A DNA stretch of 64,000 nucleotides from the NCBI RefSeq assembly GCF_020283565.1, contig NC_060059.1, forward strand, positions 40,044,338 through 40,108,337. Direction: 5' to 3'. The position numbers were made by a program, and so were the translations under genes. Origin of the DNA: Trifolium pratense. Taxonomy: Eukaryota > Streptophyta > Magnoliopsida > Fabales > Fabaceae. The notes under the pieces were generated by a model. It saw nothing but the letters and a program-made list of their open reading frames with translations, did not search any database and was not told the origin of the DNA. The stretch's first letter is position 1, and each line of letters begins with the position of its first letter. Positions 12,701 to 24,933 of this stretch are shown here, in pieces.

Positions 12701-15700
12701 CTGATCAATGCGAATGGTTAAAAAATGTGAATTCAACATAAGTCCATGATGCTCATTCCTCATATATGCAGAAATGCCTTACTTTGTAAGTACCCCTGTC
12801 AAAAAAGGGAACATTTTCTGAAGCTTTTCTAGTTGGGTCAATCCTTGTACAAATGTAACAGGGATAAGGAACACAAGCATGAAGGCAACCGAAGCCGCAA
12901 AAGTAGCCATCTTACGGATCCAAATCTGCCTATATGGTACACGAATGTGGGACCAGTGAACATCATGTGGCTCGGGAGCTGCTTCTGTCACCCATACCAT
13001 AGGATTTGATGTTTGTATGGTCTGTGCAGCCATATGAGCACCATACCGACTTTTAAAGAACACAAAAGCAGCTGGGAATTCGTGCTGTCAGAGATCCAAA
13101 CTTTTAGCATAAATTAGTGAGCATAAAAAAAATGTTACCAAATAATCTGAAATTATTTGCATGCTTCATGTAACTACTAAATGACAACAAGGATCGTAAT
13201 TAATAACCTGCATTTCATTAGATAATAAATAATGGTACATCACACAGAAGAAGATAACACTAATTATATTGAGTTGAGAGACAAGTCAAGAATAAATATA
13301 TGGATAGTTGTGTAACAAATTATCCAACAATGAATGGTTGAAAATATGTTTATATTCTCTTCTCATACAACAATATCAACTGATCTTGATCACATATTAA
13401 AGTTCTAAATGCAGTAGTTCAATGCCAATCATGGAAAGGAAAATTCACATTTGTTGTAATTATATAAATTTATATAAACCAATTCAGGTGGAACTGATAC
13501 CTTTTTCCTTGCATCTATGTCAGTGTAGCATGTTTTCCCATGAATACTACCCATATCTTTGGAACCCAACTTAAAAGAATCTGTAGATCCCAAACAGCAA
13601 CATGGCACAAAACTTGGCTTACAAGACTTTTCCAATGAAGCATCTCTAAGTACCTTGCACATTTGTTCAGCATCGTCCTGGGGAAAGAAGATCCAGATAA
13701 AATAAATAAATATATAAATCTGTTCTCTCAACAAGAATAGTAATACAAGTTTATATTAATGAAAAATAAAAATTGAGAAAAGTTGTATACTCAAACATTA
13801 AGAATCATAATCCGAGCCCAAACCGGGGAGGAGTTGAGATGCTTTGAATAGAATAATATTTCATTGAATGTAAGTTAAAACAGTAAAATTAAAAATAGAT
13901 TTAGAAACCAATGTCTTGACAAAGTTTAATTAAGTGTTTATAGTATTGATTTAAATGGTCTTTTTCTTATTGGTGCTATACATTTATATGGAAATGCAGC
14001 AGCAATAAAACTACTGAGGCTTTTCCATCCATTGTGTTTTGTGGTCCAACCGACCCGAGGGATTTGTCTCAACGGTTGCACGTGCTGTGAAGCATACCAG
14101 GTTTACACCAAAAATATACATTTATATGGATTAATATAAATATATATACTATCTTTCGAATTTTGTAGGATCTTATGATCCATGCTGGAATCTCAATTTT
14201 AACTACCTTGATCATATATTACACAAATATCATATTCAAATTCCTTAATATTTCTCTTCTCCTTTTATTTAAAACACCATAACTTCAACAAAAAGAAAAA
14301 CAGTATGATGACAAAATGACAATATAAAAATATTTGAAAAAGGTAAGAAGCACACCTTCAGTTTCTGAACTTTGCCATAGTCATAAATCATCTGGTGAGA
14401 CAAATATGTTGATGCGTGGTAATATGAGAAGAATTTGTTCACTGTGTCACAGTACGATTCGTCTGCAGACCAGGGAATTGATCGGACAAGAATAGTAAAA
14501 TGACTTGGACTTGGAGGAGATTCACTAATATGCTGTAGCCTCAACTTAGTAATTTTCTTGAATTCCTAAACAAAAACACTAATTGATTAGTCATATTTAA
14601 AAATTGGAAAAGAAAACTAAAAAAAGAAACTTGTGGGTCAATATTATGCTAAAACAGTTAGAGAAAGCTCCTTACAAAGTAAAGAAGAGTGCAGGCTGCA
14701 AGTGTTATGATGTATAATGCAAGACAGTGAGCCCAAAGCCTAACATACAAAATAAGAAAAACCACAAATAAGTAATCAATTGCAGATTGCTCATGTATTC
14801 CTGAATAAAACATGAATTATTACTTCATCAACATATAATTTTAAAAACAAATAACAAAATAAGTAAAGTAGAATGACTCGGGCCTATAGTAACTACAATT
14901 TCACATTTTTTTTTTGTATAACTAACTCTTCCATATTGTGGAGAAAAAATTAGCATAAGAACTCCAAATAAAGGAGACTTGAGTAATTTATTCAGCGACA
15001 AAGAAATGTCAAACGAGAAAACGAAAAAAGTTGCCATTAAAGAACATAGCAGCGCTACAATTTTCTTTGAGCATTGTTCATTCCTGCCTATGAAACTTCG
15101 AGTTACCTTTTATATTCTATTCCTTTGTCAGCTTGTACATGCTATTGGATATTCTGATTAAATTAATATTATATAATGATAGATATCCAAGTGAGTGTTA
15201 GCGGCCAACACTCGGTGGGATTTAGTCCCACATCGGATAGATAGGACTCTTGAGAAGAGTTTATAAAGAGGAGGCAATCCCCACCTTACAAGGCGGTTTT
15301 GTAAGGATGAGTTAGGCCTCGATTTTCGTGACATGGTATCAGAGCCTATCGGGTCTATCGTTGGGTTTCCGACATCGTTCACGCTTCAGGCCCATTGGGC
15401 CGGGCTGAAGCGTGAGGGGGTGTGTTAGCGGCCAACACTCGGTGGGATTTAGTCCCACATCGGATAGATAGGACTCTTGAGAAGAGTTTATAAAGAGGAG
15501 GAAATCCCCACCTTACAAGCCGGTTTTGTAAGGATGAGTTAGGCCTTGATATTCGTGACAGTGAGGGGAGGGAGTGGATCAACTAAGTCATTCACCACGC
15601 TCTGTAATGTTTACTACAACGAGAAGAGTTATATTCATGTGTTAAGGAGGTACAAGGGCTGATAATCATGCAAAAGGTGCGGGAGGGAGAATGGGAGACA

Positions 15701-17191
15701 GGGAGAATTATTTCTAACAAGGCGGTGGATATGTGGGAGGGAATCATGAGATGTGGGATATTTACTTTCAATTTTATCATTTCTTTTTTCAGATTGTTCA
15801 GAAATAGTTCACTGTGTAATCTTTTTTGCGGTGAAGTTACAGGTTTACATGATTGTTGTATGAATTTCCATCACATAATTAGCACTTACATCGAAAAATA
15901 AGATATAACTCTTACCATGTTGAACCTTGTTTGACATTCTCAATGGTAAATACTTCCAGTGACCTTCTTTGAGTTTTCTTATCCACTTGGTATGTACCAT
16001 AGTAATTCACAGGAAGCACTAGAACAGTGCAGATGACAGCAGCAATGAAAAAAACTCGAATACTGTTCAAGTCAAGAGCATCATTGACAGTTAGTATAGG
16101 CTCAAGATGGCAACTGAATTTTGATTTGAAATAACATATAATGGAGTGAAACCAAACACAGTAAAACCAAGGCAAGTAAACAAAGGTTGGGTATAATGAT
16201 TTGCTGTAATCAAGTTAAAAATGCATAAATTCCATACAGAATACAATACAAACTCAAACTTAGCATCACTATTTTAGTTAATTGATGAGTCAACTGGCAT
16301 ATCTATATCAATTAAGCATTATGCATACTCAACAACAATGTTGCTCCTTTCTCTGTGAGCACAAATCTTGATAATGGTGGTGACGGATATATAAATGGTT
16401 AACGATGCAAAAGCATTCTTGTTCATGCAGAAAATCATCATTATTGGTGATAGACAGCTAGAAACACATTTGCCACAGATCATAAAATCAAAGCATAAAA
16501 TTTAATTATATTATATTGGATTTTTAGTACTTGTACCATCCAAGAGCTAGAAACACAATATCCAATCAAGTATGCTTTTTAGATGGATCTTTTATTTCCA
16601 AACCAATTTCAATGTTTGTCTGCTCTTTGCCGCAACCACTCAAAAGATTGACTCTCATGAGAAATTATTATTAATGAAAACGAAACAACATAAAATCATT
16701 ACAAAGTGATAAAATTGTTGTGCAGCAGTAGCATGTTAACTAACATTGACCAGAATATTTTTATGGTGCATGATGCATGTGAATACTATCAAATATTTAT
16801 TCTTGACATATGATTCAGATAACAAAGCAAATCAAATTCACTAATGCAATATTCCTCAAGATAACTCAAGGCAAAGAACTTAAATTAATCAAATTTTAGA
16901 AGGACCGAACAACCTGAACAAAACTATCCTTACAAAAACTACAGCATCCAAGCCACCAATAGTCAATATCTCACTCTCAGATGGTTCCCATGCTTTTAAC
17001 ATCCAGCCGGGAGTGGGAACAAATCTTTCCAGCCAGAAATCAATGTGTCTTGAATGCTGAGATGCTAGTCTCCGTCCAAAGTACACATTAACATTGCTGG
17101 GCTGTTTTCTTAATATAGAATAAAGTGAAAAGAGCACCAGACATACAGCAATGTTAATTCCAGCAGAAGTTAAAAGAGCAACAATGTCCAT
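9792..17191 (-). CDS. RXW8-like (OSCA2): OSCA/CSC1-like ion channel, RXW8 (OSCA2) type (772 aa, 11 coding exons)
   Basis: Family role: dimeric non-selective Ca2+-permeable channel opened by hyperosmotic or mechanical stress, in plasma or endomembranes. Coding exons on the minus strand: 16914-17191, 15916-16062, 14676-14739, 14356-14565, 13501-13677, 12783-13084, 12036-12312, 11518-11793, 10309-10542, 10052-10229, 9792-9967. They sum to 2319 nt with all phases compatible. The ATG at 17191 begins MDIVALLTSAGINIAVCLVL, as in RXW8-like proteins. Domain order: N-terminal membrane segments (residues 1-160, with LPVNYYG and SLEVFTIENV), a cytosolic domain with the RNA-recognition-like fold (about 164-330, FTILVRSIPWS), then the RSN1_7TM channel region (about 340-655: VPYRQIWIRKMA, SACWKVLYFTIWNVFFVN, FPYHTEVPRILLFG, YDSGGQYWPIAHNTT). 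The tail (656-772) is hydrophilic and variable. Length is normal for the family and I see no break. Introns hold a TRIM and MITEs. Confidence 0.95.
11114..11370. mobile_element. Harbinger/Tourist-type MITE in an OSCA intron
   Basis: Ends GGAAGTGTTTGG and, as reverse complement, AGGGGAGTTTGG form imperfect inverted ends flanked by TAA on both sides, the 3-bp target duplication of PIF/Harbinger elements. The interior has the AGCTTAT phrases of this MITE group. Confidence 0.5.
12593..12667. repeat. 42-bp-period tandem duplication in an OSCA intron
   Basis: A 33-bp unit beginning TTTACACCATCATTTA occurs at 12593-12625 and 12635-12667 with one difference. Confidence 0.8.
15196..15560 (+). mobile_element. 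Intact TRIM retroelement with target duplication
   Basis: Two 138-bp LTRs (15196-15333 and 15423-15560) begin TGTTAGCGGCC and end GACA. The 5' LTR is followed at once by TGGTATCAGAGC (15334-15345), the initiator-Met tRNA primer-binding site. The 3' LTR is preceded by the purine-rich GTGAGGGGGTG. The 5-bp duplication GTGAG flanks the element (15191-15195 and 15561-15565). By eye the LTRs differ at four positions, so the insertion is fairly young. The internal 89 bases code for nothing, so movement needed proteins supplied in trans. It lies antisense in an OSCA intron (14740-15915). Confidence 0.93.
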
Positions 17192-17204
17192 CCCTGCTCC
17201 TGGT

Positions 17205-18860
17205 ACTGTGAAATATCATTCATTACCCATGAAGAAAGACATTTGAAATCGAAATCGTGTCGATCACCTGAAAGAGTTAAAATCAAATCAATGCCTCAGT
17301 AAAAAATGGTTTCTCTGGACACAAATACAGGAATGCACCGTTGGAAAATTTGTTTTTTCTTTGATTAAGGTGCAGCAAAAGGTCTATCCGTAACTAGAGA
17401 TAATTTTCACCATGAAATAATAAGCTACAGAACAGAGATGTAAAGGACAGAAGTGAAAAAGGACTACGGTTAAATTCAACGTCAAAAGCTAACAGACACA
17501 TGCTGAGAGATAAAGAAATGAAGCTTAAGGCTTTGTTTGGGAGTTTGCAGTGGAGAACAAAATATAGAAAAATCTTATATATTTACATATTATCTGAGAG
17601 AGTGATTTTGTAGAGAATGATGAATGAATGCTTATGATTAATATATTTTAATTTTGTGAGTAATGTAACAACATAAATTGGATTTGAAAAATTTATCCAA
17701 ACCCTTTAAAATTCTCCTCCGATATAGGGGATTTTGTATTATGGAGAAAAATTAACTTCCCAAATCCCTCATCTCCCAAAGTCCTCCATTCTTTCCACTT
17801 CACCCTTATTTCAAAAGCCCTTCCCTACCTTCCTAAACTCCCAAATAGACCTTAAAATGTGCGCATGGCTTATAAATAAATAGGATAACAAGTTTATATT
17901 TCGCACAGGGCACTCAAAATCTCAGGTACAACCCTATGAAGATTCCAGTATACAACTTGTTCTTGAGATAAAATTTTAAAGTAATAATGATACTGACTGG
18001 TGATGAAATTGTCAACCACATTCCAAGTCCATAACCCAATGCAAATTATGGATGGCTTAAAAGACGGCTCATACAAGGATGCAACGCTACTTGACATCAT
18101 CCATTACATAAATTATACAAATTCCATATCCCACTTAACATAGTCTTTGGAATCACCAATCGCATTCAAGTGAATTCAAATTCATTTTTCATGTAGCAGC
18201 TTTTTTGAAACAGAGAAACTTGATATTTTAAATTGATTTACAAATCAAAATTCCATATTCAAAACGCATCAAAAATCAACTACATTAATTTTATGGAAAA
18301 GGCCAATTCTAAAAATTAACACAATAAATTGCAAAACACAATATCGATTACTCGAATTTGCAATACACTACTCAATTTCCAATTTCCATACCATAAATTG
18401 AACAAAAATCAATATAACTAAAAAGCAGTTCAGTAAATCACTATCACTACAGTAACAACTAAAATTAAACAAAATTGAAATTATATAATTATATACTTAT
18501 CTCTCTAAACAAGAAAAGATTAACACACATAACCGAAAACAGATTCAAATTAACACAACACGAACACAATAATCAAAACAATTATAAAAAATGATGAAGC
18601 AATAATCAAAACTCAAAGCAACAAAATTCAGAGAATGAGAAAGAAAAACGTACCAGAACAATTCGTGTGGATGAAAGTGAGAGAAAAAAGAGTTAGTTGA
18701 AGAAGCGAATAAGAAAATGCTGAATGAAAAAGCAAACGAAGAAAGTGAGGCTTAAAAGTTAAAATTCAAAGGCTCGCGCGTTGCTTCTACTTCACAAGAA
18801 CGTGCGTTTGTGCAAATAATTGATTCAAAAATGCAACAAACGAAAATCAAAAACCCTAAG
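17205..18860 (-). other. 5' UTR of the OSCA gene with a 1.45-kb leader intron
   Basis: Just upstream of the ATG at 17191 a minus-strand acceptor (CACAG, exon resuming at 17205) is preceded by a donor CTG|GTACGT with the exon ending at 18654. This implies a first non-coding exon of about 200 bases and a leader intron at 17206-18653. The borders are seen; use of the splice is inferred. A further small leader exon near 17211-17270 is possible. Confidence 0.5.
17528..17851. mobile_element. Harbinger-type MITE in the OSCA leader intron
   Basis: Left end GGCTTTGTTTGGGAGTTT matches the reverse complement of the right end, GGTCTATTTGGGAGTTT. Both are flanked by TTA. The GTTTGGGAG ends and 3-bp duplication fit PIF/Harbinger MITEs. 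Confidence 0.6.
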
Positions 18861-18890
18861 TTTTGTGATTATTTTCGATTTTTCCTAACC

Positions 18891-18900
18891 ACTATTTATA
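18891..18900 (-). promoter_or_regulatory. TATA box of the OSCA gene
   Basis: TATAAATAGT on the minus strand stands about 240 bases upstream of the predicted leader-exon donor. Spacing would place transcription start near 18865. Confidence 0.5.
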
Positions 18901-19171
18901 TTTCTCTTTCACACCACCGAAAATGTGTGACGTGAAATGTGAATGAGTAAAAATCAAATAGGGAATCCAGAAAATTAAAAATCAGTATTCACAAAAATGA
19001 ATCATTTAACCACAGAAAAAGCCACTTTATAGAATAAAATAAATAATTACTCATCATTAATCATCACAATAATTCAATCTAAAGCATATTATAAAATTAA
19101 TTGATGTAAGGTTTATTTAATAATAATTGATTGAATTGAAAGAAAAAAAATCGCGGGAGGAACGGAACCGC

Positions 19172-19282
19172 CACGTGGAAGACACCAAGGCGCCAACGAA
19201 TGTCGTAACCGCCCTAACTGGCCAAAGCGTTTTGGATACGCTGATTTGCGGTGTACTATGACGTACGCTATGGTGTCACGTG
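19172..19282. promoter_or_regulatory. G-box/ABRE-like cluster upstream of the OSCA gene
   Basis: Two palindromic CACGTG cores (19172-19177 in CCACGTGG and 19277-19282 in TCACGTGCT) plus TGACGTAC near 19259 lie 280-390 bases upstream of the TATA box. CACGTG cores bind bZIP and bHLH factors, including ABA-response factors. Osmotic or ABA control of this gene is an inference. Confidence 0.45.
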
Positions 19283-19587
19283 CTGGTGCCAAGTGGCAGA
19301 TTAAGATATTGTGAGGCTAATAATAGCATGTACGTGAAATTCTTGTTGTGCCGACTTGTAGCGTAGGCTTTTCTGACGCGATGTGTGGTGGCGGGCTCTT
19401 CATCTTCAGCCACGTTTTTTGGTTGCTTGATGTGGGCCATATGGGGCCACTATAATTCACTGTTTGAGTAATGGACTAGTTGGGCTTTCGTGTTCATCAA
19501 TAACTTCATTAATTATACGGCATGATATTTTCTCTTTAGGCTCTCTTTGATTCTTTTTTTCTCCTGAATTTTACTTTTTTGCCTTTT

Positions 19588-19715
19588 AATAAAAAATTTG
19601 GTTGCTACGAACCGAATTTTTTTGCCTTGAAAATAAAATTTGGTTTCTGTTAACCAAATTTTTCCTGAATTTGAACTAGAAAAAATTTCAGTTTCTGCGA
19701 ACCGAAGTTTTTAGC
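19588..19715. repeat. Three consecutive imperfect palindromes
   Basis: AAATTTGGTTGCTACGAACC, AAATTTGGTTTCTGTTAACC and TTTCAGTTTCTGCGAACCGA follow one another about 45-50 bases apart, each a GGTT..AACC type hairpin with a short loop. The linking words TTTTTTTGCCTTGAAAA and GAATTTGAACTAGAAA recur near 37490-37553. Confidence 0.6.
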
Positions 19716-20839
19716 AAGGACAAAATTAAAATATTTGGGGTATAAAAGATACATGGGAGGCCTAGAGAGAAAACATCACATAATAATAGTAATAATAATA
19801 ATTATGGGACTTTTTCTTTTTCGCCCCGGGTGTTTGTTTGTCCCATAAATTTCAAAAATATCATTCTCGTTACTTAAATACCAAATTCAGAGGGTGCATA
19901 TAATCTGAAGAAAAATAGTTTAGATTTTAGGATGCAAACCTTATAGAATCTAATATTTTTGTATCTTTCACCATTTTTCGCCCCTATTATATAAGATTTG
20001 TCTAACTCTCCAGGCTAAGCCAATAAGATCGAATAAGAGGGAAGTTTCATGTGCTTTCGGGAAATATAAAAGATATTTCAAATCTATCCAACTCCTTATC
20101 ATTTAGCTGTCTTTGCTTATCGCTGCTATCATTTCTTGGCGGACGGAGCAGGAAGGCCTGAACATGTCGTCTATCAAGCCTCAAAGATGCTGCTTACCTC
20201 ACTGTTGACGTTGATGAAGGATACTACATTGACAATGGAAGGCCCATCCTTCCCCTCTTCATCCTAGAATGCGAACTCAGTTCGAATTCTAGCATATGTT
20301 TCTTCACTTCATCTCTCTTGTAAGTTTTGTAGTATATCAAGAAAATCTCTACTATGGCGAATCACATGCCAATTTTTTATTCTCTCTTACATATTCATCT
20401 TTTACAATTGCGATAAGGCATTATCCGTAGGGTGTGAAAATGCTCACTCAAGTCACTTTCAAAGTGTTGCGGTATAGTCATCACATAAATTATAATATAC
20501 CTCCAAACATCATACATAATCACCCTCTCTAATATAATCAATACAATAAGGACTCTTAGTAAAGAGGTGGTAGCTAGCTAAAGATGTGGACGCTCTAGCT
20601 AAAGCATAAGTTATTTCATTGGTTTGCCTATTAGTAAACTTGACTCTAGAGTTGTTAAAAAAATGGCGTCAAACTCCAAAACATCCCTTGTGAAAAAGGT
20701 AAAATGATCCACTAATTGTTTCAAATATAAATTGTCCTTGAAATGCATTTTTGCAGACAATATACTCATTTTTCTCGTTGTCTCATATCGCATTTTATTG
20801 TTCCAAAGATCTTGAGTTTTTATTCACGTACGTTTTTTT

Positions 20840-20968
20840 TTTATAAGCAACGTTAGTTGTTAGTATTACAATGTTAGTTTTTTCTCCTTTGTCAAGACTT
20901 GAACCCTGGACCTCCTGCTTCTTAACCCTTAACTCAACTAGTTTAACCAGTTGAGTTACCCATCTCAT
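20840..20968 (-). repeat. tRNA-derived SINE-like repeat
   Basis: On the minus strand an A-box-like TAACTCAACTGGTTAAAC (20941-20958) is followed about 35 bases later by a B-box-like GGGTTCAAGTC (20896-20906), and the far end is A-rich. The spacing is that of an RNA polymerase III promoter. It does not fold as a tRNA, so it is more likely a SINE. Confidence 0.5.
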
Positions 20969-23104
20969 CCCTTTCACGGTGTGTTTATGATTCTTGAAAG
21001 GTTTGACAGTTGACTTTAGAACATCACCTATGGATTTCTTTCTAATATTGTTGTTTTAGACAAACAAACACTTCATTTTTCTGATATTCCTTTCTAGTTT
21101 CTTCTTCGATGAGAAGACATGTTATCAGACTTTTAAGGGTATATTCTCTAATTTTTTTTTATCCTTTTTAGCTTATTCGTCTGTTTCAAGTAAACTGAAA
21201 TCTACTCCTTCAAAATATTAGCAACTCTTATGTTGTTAAAAAATATATTTTTTGTTGCCAATATTTGAAGTAATTCCCTTCAAATCGAAATGGTTTGTCG
21301 TAGTTAGCAACATCACAATATGAAACGTCTTAAAATGGTTGTTACCGGAGTTAAATACCGTTAAAAATAATTTTCAACCATCGAAAAGATTATTGGGAAG
21401 AGTCGCAAACTAGGTTGCGGACTATGATAATTAAAATAGATTAATACTGATGTTAGTATTACCCAATACATAAAATAAACATAATCTTCTCTAAACGACC
21501 CCACTGCAAAGAGTCTTAAACATAAAATTTGCAAATGAAACACAGGTGGTGATCAAATTATCGTTGTGAATGATGTGAGGAAAGGCTAACATCATGTGAT
21601 TAATTAGATCATATATTTAGACTTATATCCCAAAATCAGAACTAGAAAAGCACCAGCCAAACTCTATAGTTTTCCATATATAAATTAATTTAATCATTCT
21701 CATCATGTACAAGATTAATATTTTGAATGATGTACCAAAAAAAAAATTTTATTTTGAATGACAAAATTCTCAATTCTCAATTACCTTATTAAGAAAAAGG
21801 TCTCGAGCTTATTTTTTCCTTTTCACAGCTCAAACTTGTGATGTTCTTAAAACTAGGGTTTATCTTAAAAGACTTAACACATATATAGGAAAAGAAAATA
21901 ACTAATATGCTTCTTAATAGGAACATGTAATGCTTCTTCTTAATAGGATTCCCTATAAAGATTGAGATCAGATTATCATGATGACACAATATTTTTTCGA
22001 TTAACATTAGTATGCTATACATACTAGCATGCTCTACTACCGATGTGGGACACTTAAAAATTTATTTTTAATTCATATTTTATTTTTAATTCACACAACA
22101 TTGTACTCTTTTTCCAACAATTCTCATACTTAATGTTTAAGAATTTGAGTTATGTGATGTATTTCTCTTATGATCATGAAACATTAACTGAATATTACTT
22201 ACGACACTCTCTTAGACTCCTCAATAAAAACTTTACTATTTCCGCGAGCATCAAATCCGAAACTTTCATACAAGCTAAAGAATTAAGAATGTAAATCGTA
22301 TAGAGGTATTAAGGTAAAGTCATCTTTAAGTCGATGATCATTCCACATAGAAATAGAACTCCATCTCTAATGCACCATCATTTTCCACCTTTCACTAAAA
22401 ATTGAGTACTCCAAATAGTGCACTAGCTAGGATTATGACCTAAACTACTCTGAAAAAATTACTTCGATGAAAATATTTAGATTCAAATAAACATAAACAT
22501 CGATTATGATAAAATTAGTATAAATATCTAGAAAACATTATTTATATTGTTTTAGATATTCCTTAGTTATTAATTTTTTAATTTTTTTTTGTTGAAGCAA
22601 TAGTTATTATTATATATATCTAACAAATATCAATTATTATATATAAGGAATACAAAGTACCAATAATATTCTATAGATTAAACAATATGGGATAGTCAAA
22701 AGGTACCACCCTTGTATGGCTAGATTTGAATATAAATGATGTTGTCATTTTACCTACATATATACACCAATTGTATGAGCCGGAAATGAAGTGGTTGGTC
22801 AACAAAACCAGCACATTTTGTCTTTAATTATTGAGCAACATATATATATGCTTTATCTTGTAGTTGGATTGTTAAAATACCACAATTTGTCGACATAAGC
22901 AACAAGTCGGTCGGTGTGAATGCGAATGAGAGTCGGCTGAATGCGTGTATAGCATTTGAATTTTTTCTTATTTTTTTATAGATTGTCTTTAAAATATTGT
23001 AAGTTATTCAAAAAACTTTAAAAAATTGTTTTGTTCAACAAACAGAAGATAGCATAGTGATTAAGGTAAAATTGGAGAGTAAACATACATCTAATCCTAA
23101 TATT

Positions 23105-23338
23105 GTTATAGGGTCAGCGTAAGGGTGAGACTATCGACAAAGATCGTGTGAGTCTGCAGTTATGCTTGGGATGCTTTGCCATAGAATAGATCGACCCAGT
23201 TCTTGTTGCATTCGCTTTATATCTCCGACACACAAGGAAGGACGCGGTGGGAAGGAAGCAGCCCTAGCCTCTGTCCGACCGATCATTCCGCTGGCATCTT
23301 GCATTCAGGCCTTCGATTGACTGCCGCTCGAGATCCCC
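23105..23338. other. Probable organelle (mitochondrial-type) DNA insertion
   Basis: About 230 bases of near-balanced base composition (for example GGACGCGGTGGGAAGGAAGC and CATTCCGCTGGCATCTTGC) stand in DNA that is otherwise strongly AT-rich. The texture, with no transposon ends, resembles plant mitochondrial spacer DNA. This is a composition argument; I cannot name the source locus. Confidence 0.4.
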
Positions 23339-23802
23339 AATAAAATTAAAGATATATTTTATTAAATAAAAATATCTCATATACATAAAAAAAAAAAAAA
23401 AACCTTCACATAGGTACATTTGCTTTATATCTCACTTATTTTTGAAAATTATTGGGCCGACCCTTTTTAGAACACAATAATAGTTGTTTTGTTCAATATA
23501 TCTTGATACAATCATGCTTCTTTTCTCGATTATCTTGATATTGGTACAAAATTTCCACTATATTATTTTTTTTTTGAAGATTTTCCACTATATTATAGTA
23601 TAGCAATAATAAATCTTCATCGGAAAATTTGTGAGACATCTAAAATAAATTTCCTCCTCCTAATTAAATTTTGTTCATGAGTCAGAGATCAAACTTCTAA
23701 CCATTTATTTATAGAACAAATATCTTTTACCACTTGTACACAATAATAATATACAATTCTTTTTAATTGTATGTTAGTCCTTTCACACATACTAATAGAC
23801 TA

Positions 23803-23949
23803 CTCCATCCATTCTTAATTATAAGCAAAAGTTTATTTTTCAGATTCATTGAATAATTGATGTATTTGATCTGTATTACATACCAAATTCATCAGCTTTT
23901 CAATGAATCTAAAAAGTTGACTTTTGCTTATAATTAAGAATGGAGGGAG
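23803..23949. mobile_element. Stowaway MITE
   Basis: Inverted ends CTCCATCCATTCTTAATTAT / CTCCCTCCATTCTTAATTAT continue for about 30 bases and are flanked by TA on both sides, the Tc1/mariner-type target duplication. Total length is 147 bp. Confidence 0.9.
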
Positions 23950-24080
23950 TAATAGATATTGTGACACCATTGACTTCTGGCAAATGCTGATGGAACTAAT
24001 AGTGAACAGTGAACACACTAAACATATTTAGTTTTGTAAAAGTCCATATCTATATCGTGCTTTATACATAGACATAAAAC

Positions 24081-24933
24081 TCGGGGTGGACAACGGGCCG
24101 GGTTGGGCCGGTATGGTCCCAAAACCCCCACCCGACCCAATCCACGGGTGGAAAAAACCTGTCCATACCGACCCAAATTTGTCCTACGGATTCGGCGGGT
24201 TCGGGCTGAACGGTTCGCGGGTTTACGGGTCGGGTATATTCGGATAATATTTCAAACACAGCAAATCCAAACAAACAAAATTAGATGAATAAAAAAAATT
24301 TCAGTATAAGCAAAGAATAAAAGATCTAAAATCTACAAAAAAAAAAGGAATAAAAGATCTATTGTAATAGAATTAGATCGGTTAGAAATGAAAAAAAAAA
24401 TCCAGATCTACAAAAGATGAAGATATTAAGTTCAGACTGAGATTTTTGAAGAAAGAAGAAGAAGAAGAAACATGAGGTAGGGAGTAAGAGAAAATAAATG
24501 TGGTCTTGTCTTGCTTAGTTGGAGATAAAAACCCAGATTAATTGAACATTGATGGCGAGAACGAGACACATTGAAACATTGGTGGTGAATGATGTTGGTA
24601 TACTGATATTTTTGGTAGTTTTCATTTCAAAGGAAAAACTATAAAGAGAAATAAATATAAATATTTATTGTAGAGAAATAGTAGTAGTATAAATATTAAA
24701 TTAATGTAAGAGAAATAAAGTTGGTGGATGGAATACAGCTATTATTATGTAAACACGGTTTGGTATGGGTATCCGTGGTTCCATTTTGTTGACCCGGACC
24801 CGACCGTGTAAACTCACTAGAAACCGCAAAATAGACCCGTGAACCCGTAAAACCGTCCAGATCCGACCCAATTCAGTTTTTTATTTTCGGTCAGTGCTGG
24901 CTGGGCTGGTTTAACGGGCTTTGTCCACCCCTA
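24081..24933. mobile_element. Non-autonomous hAT element with 8-bp target duplication
   Basis: The left end TCGGGGTGGACAA and the reverse complement of the right end, TAGGGGTGGACAA, match at 12 of 13 bases and fit the hAT terminal consensus. The perfect 8-bp duplication CATAAAAC flanks the element (24073-24080 and 24934-24941), the size made by hAT transposases. Near each end there are repeated GGGTCGGGT / ACCCGACC words, typical of hAT subterminal binding sites. The 853-bp interior shows no transposase. Confidence 0.9.

Noticed and set aside
15158..15582. Two similar minus-strand open frames (74 and 67 codons)
   Set aside because: They are the two LTRs of the TRIM read in reverse, not genes.
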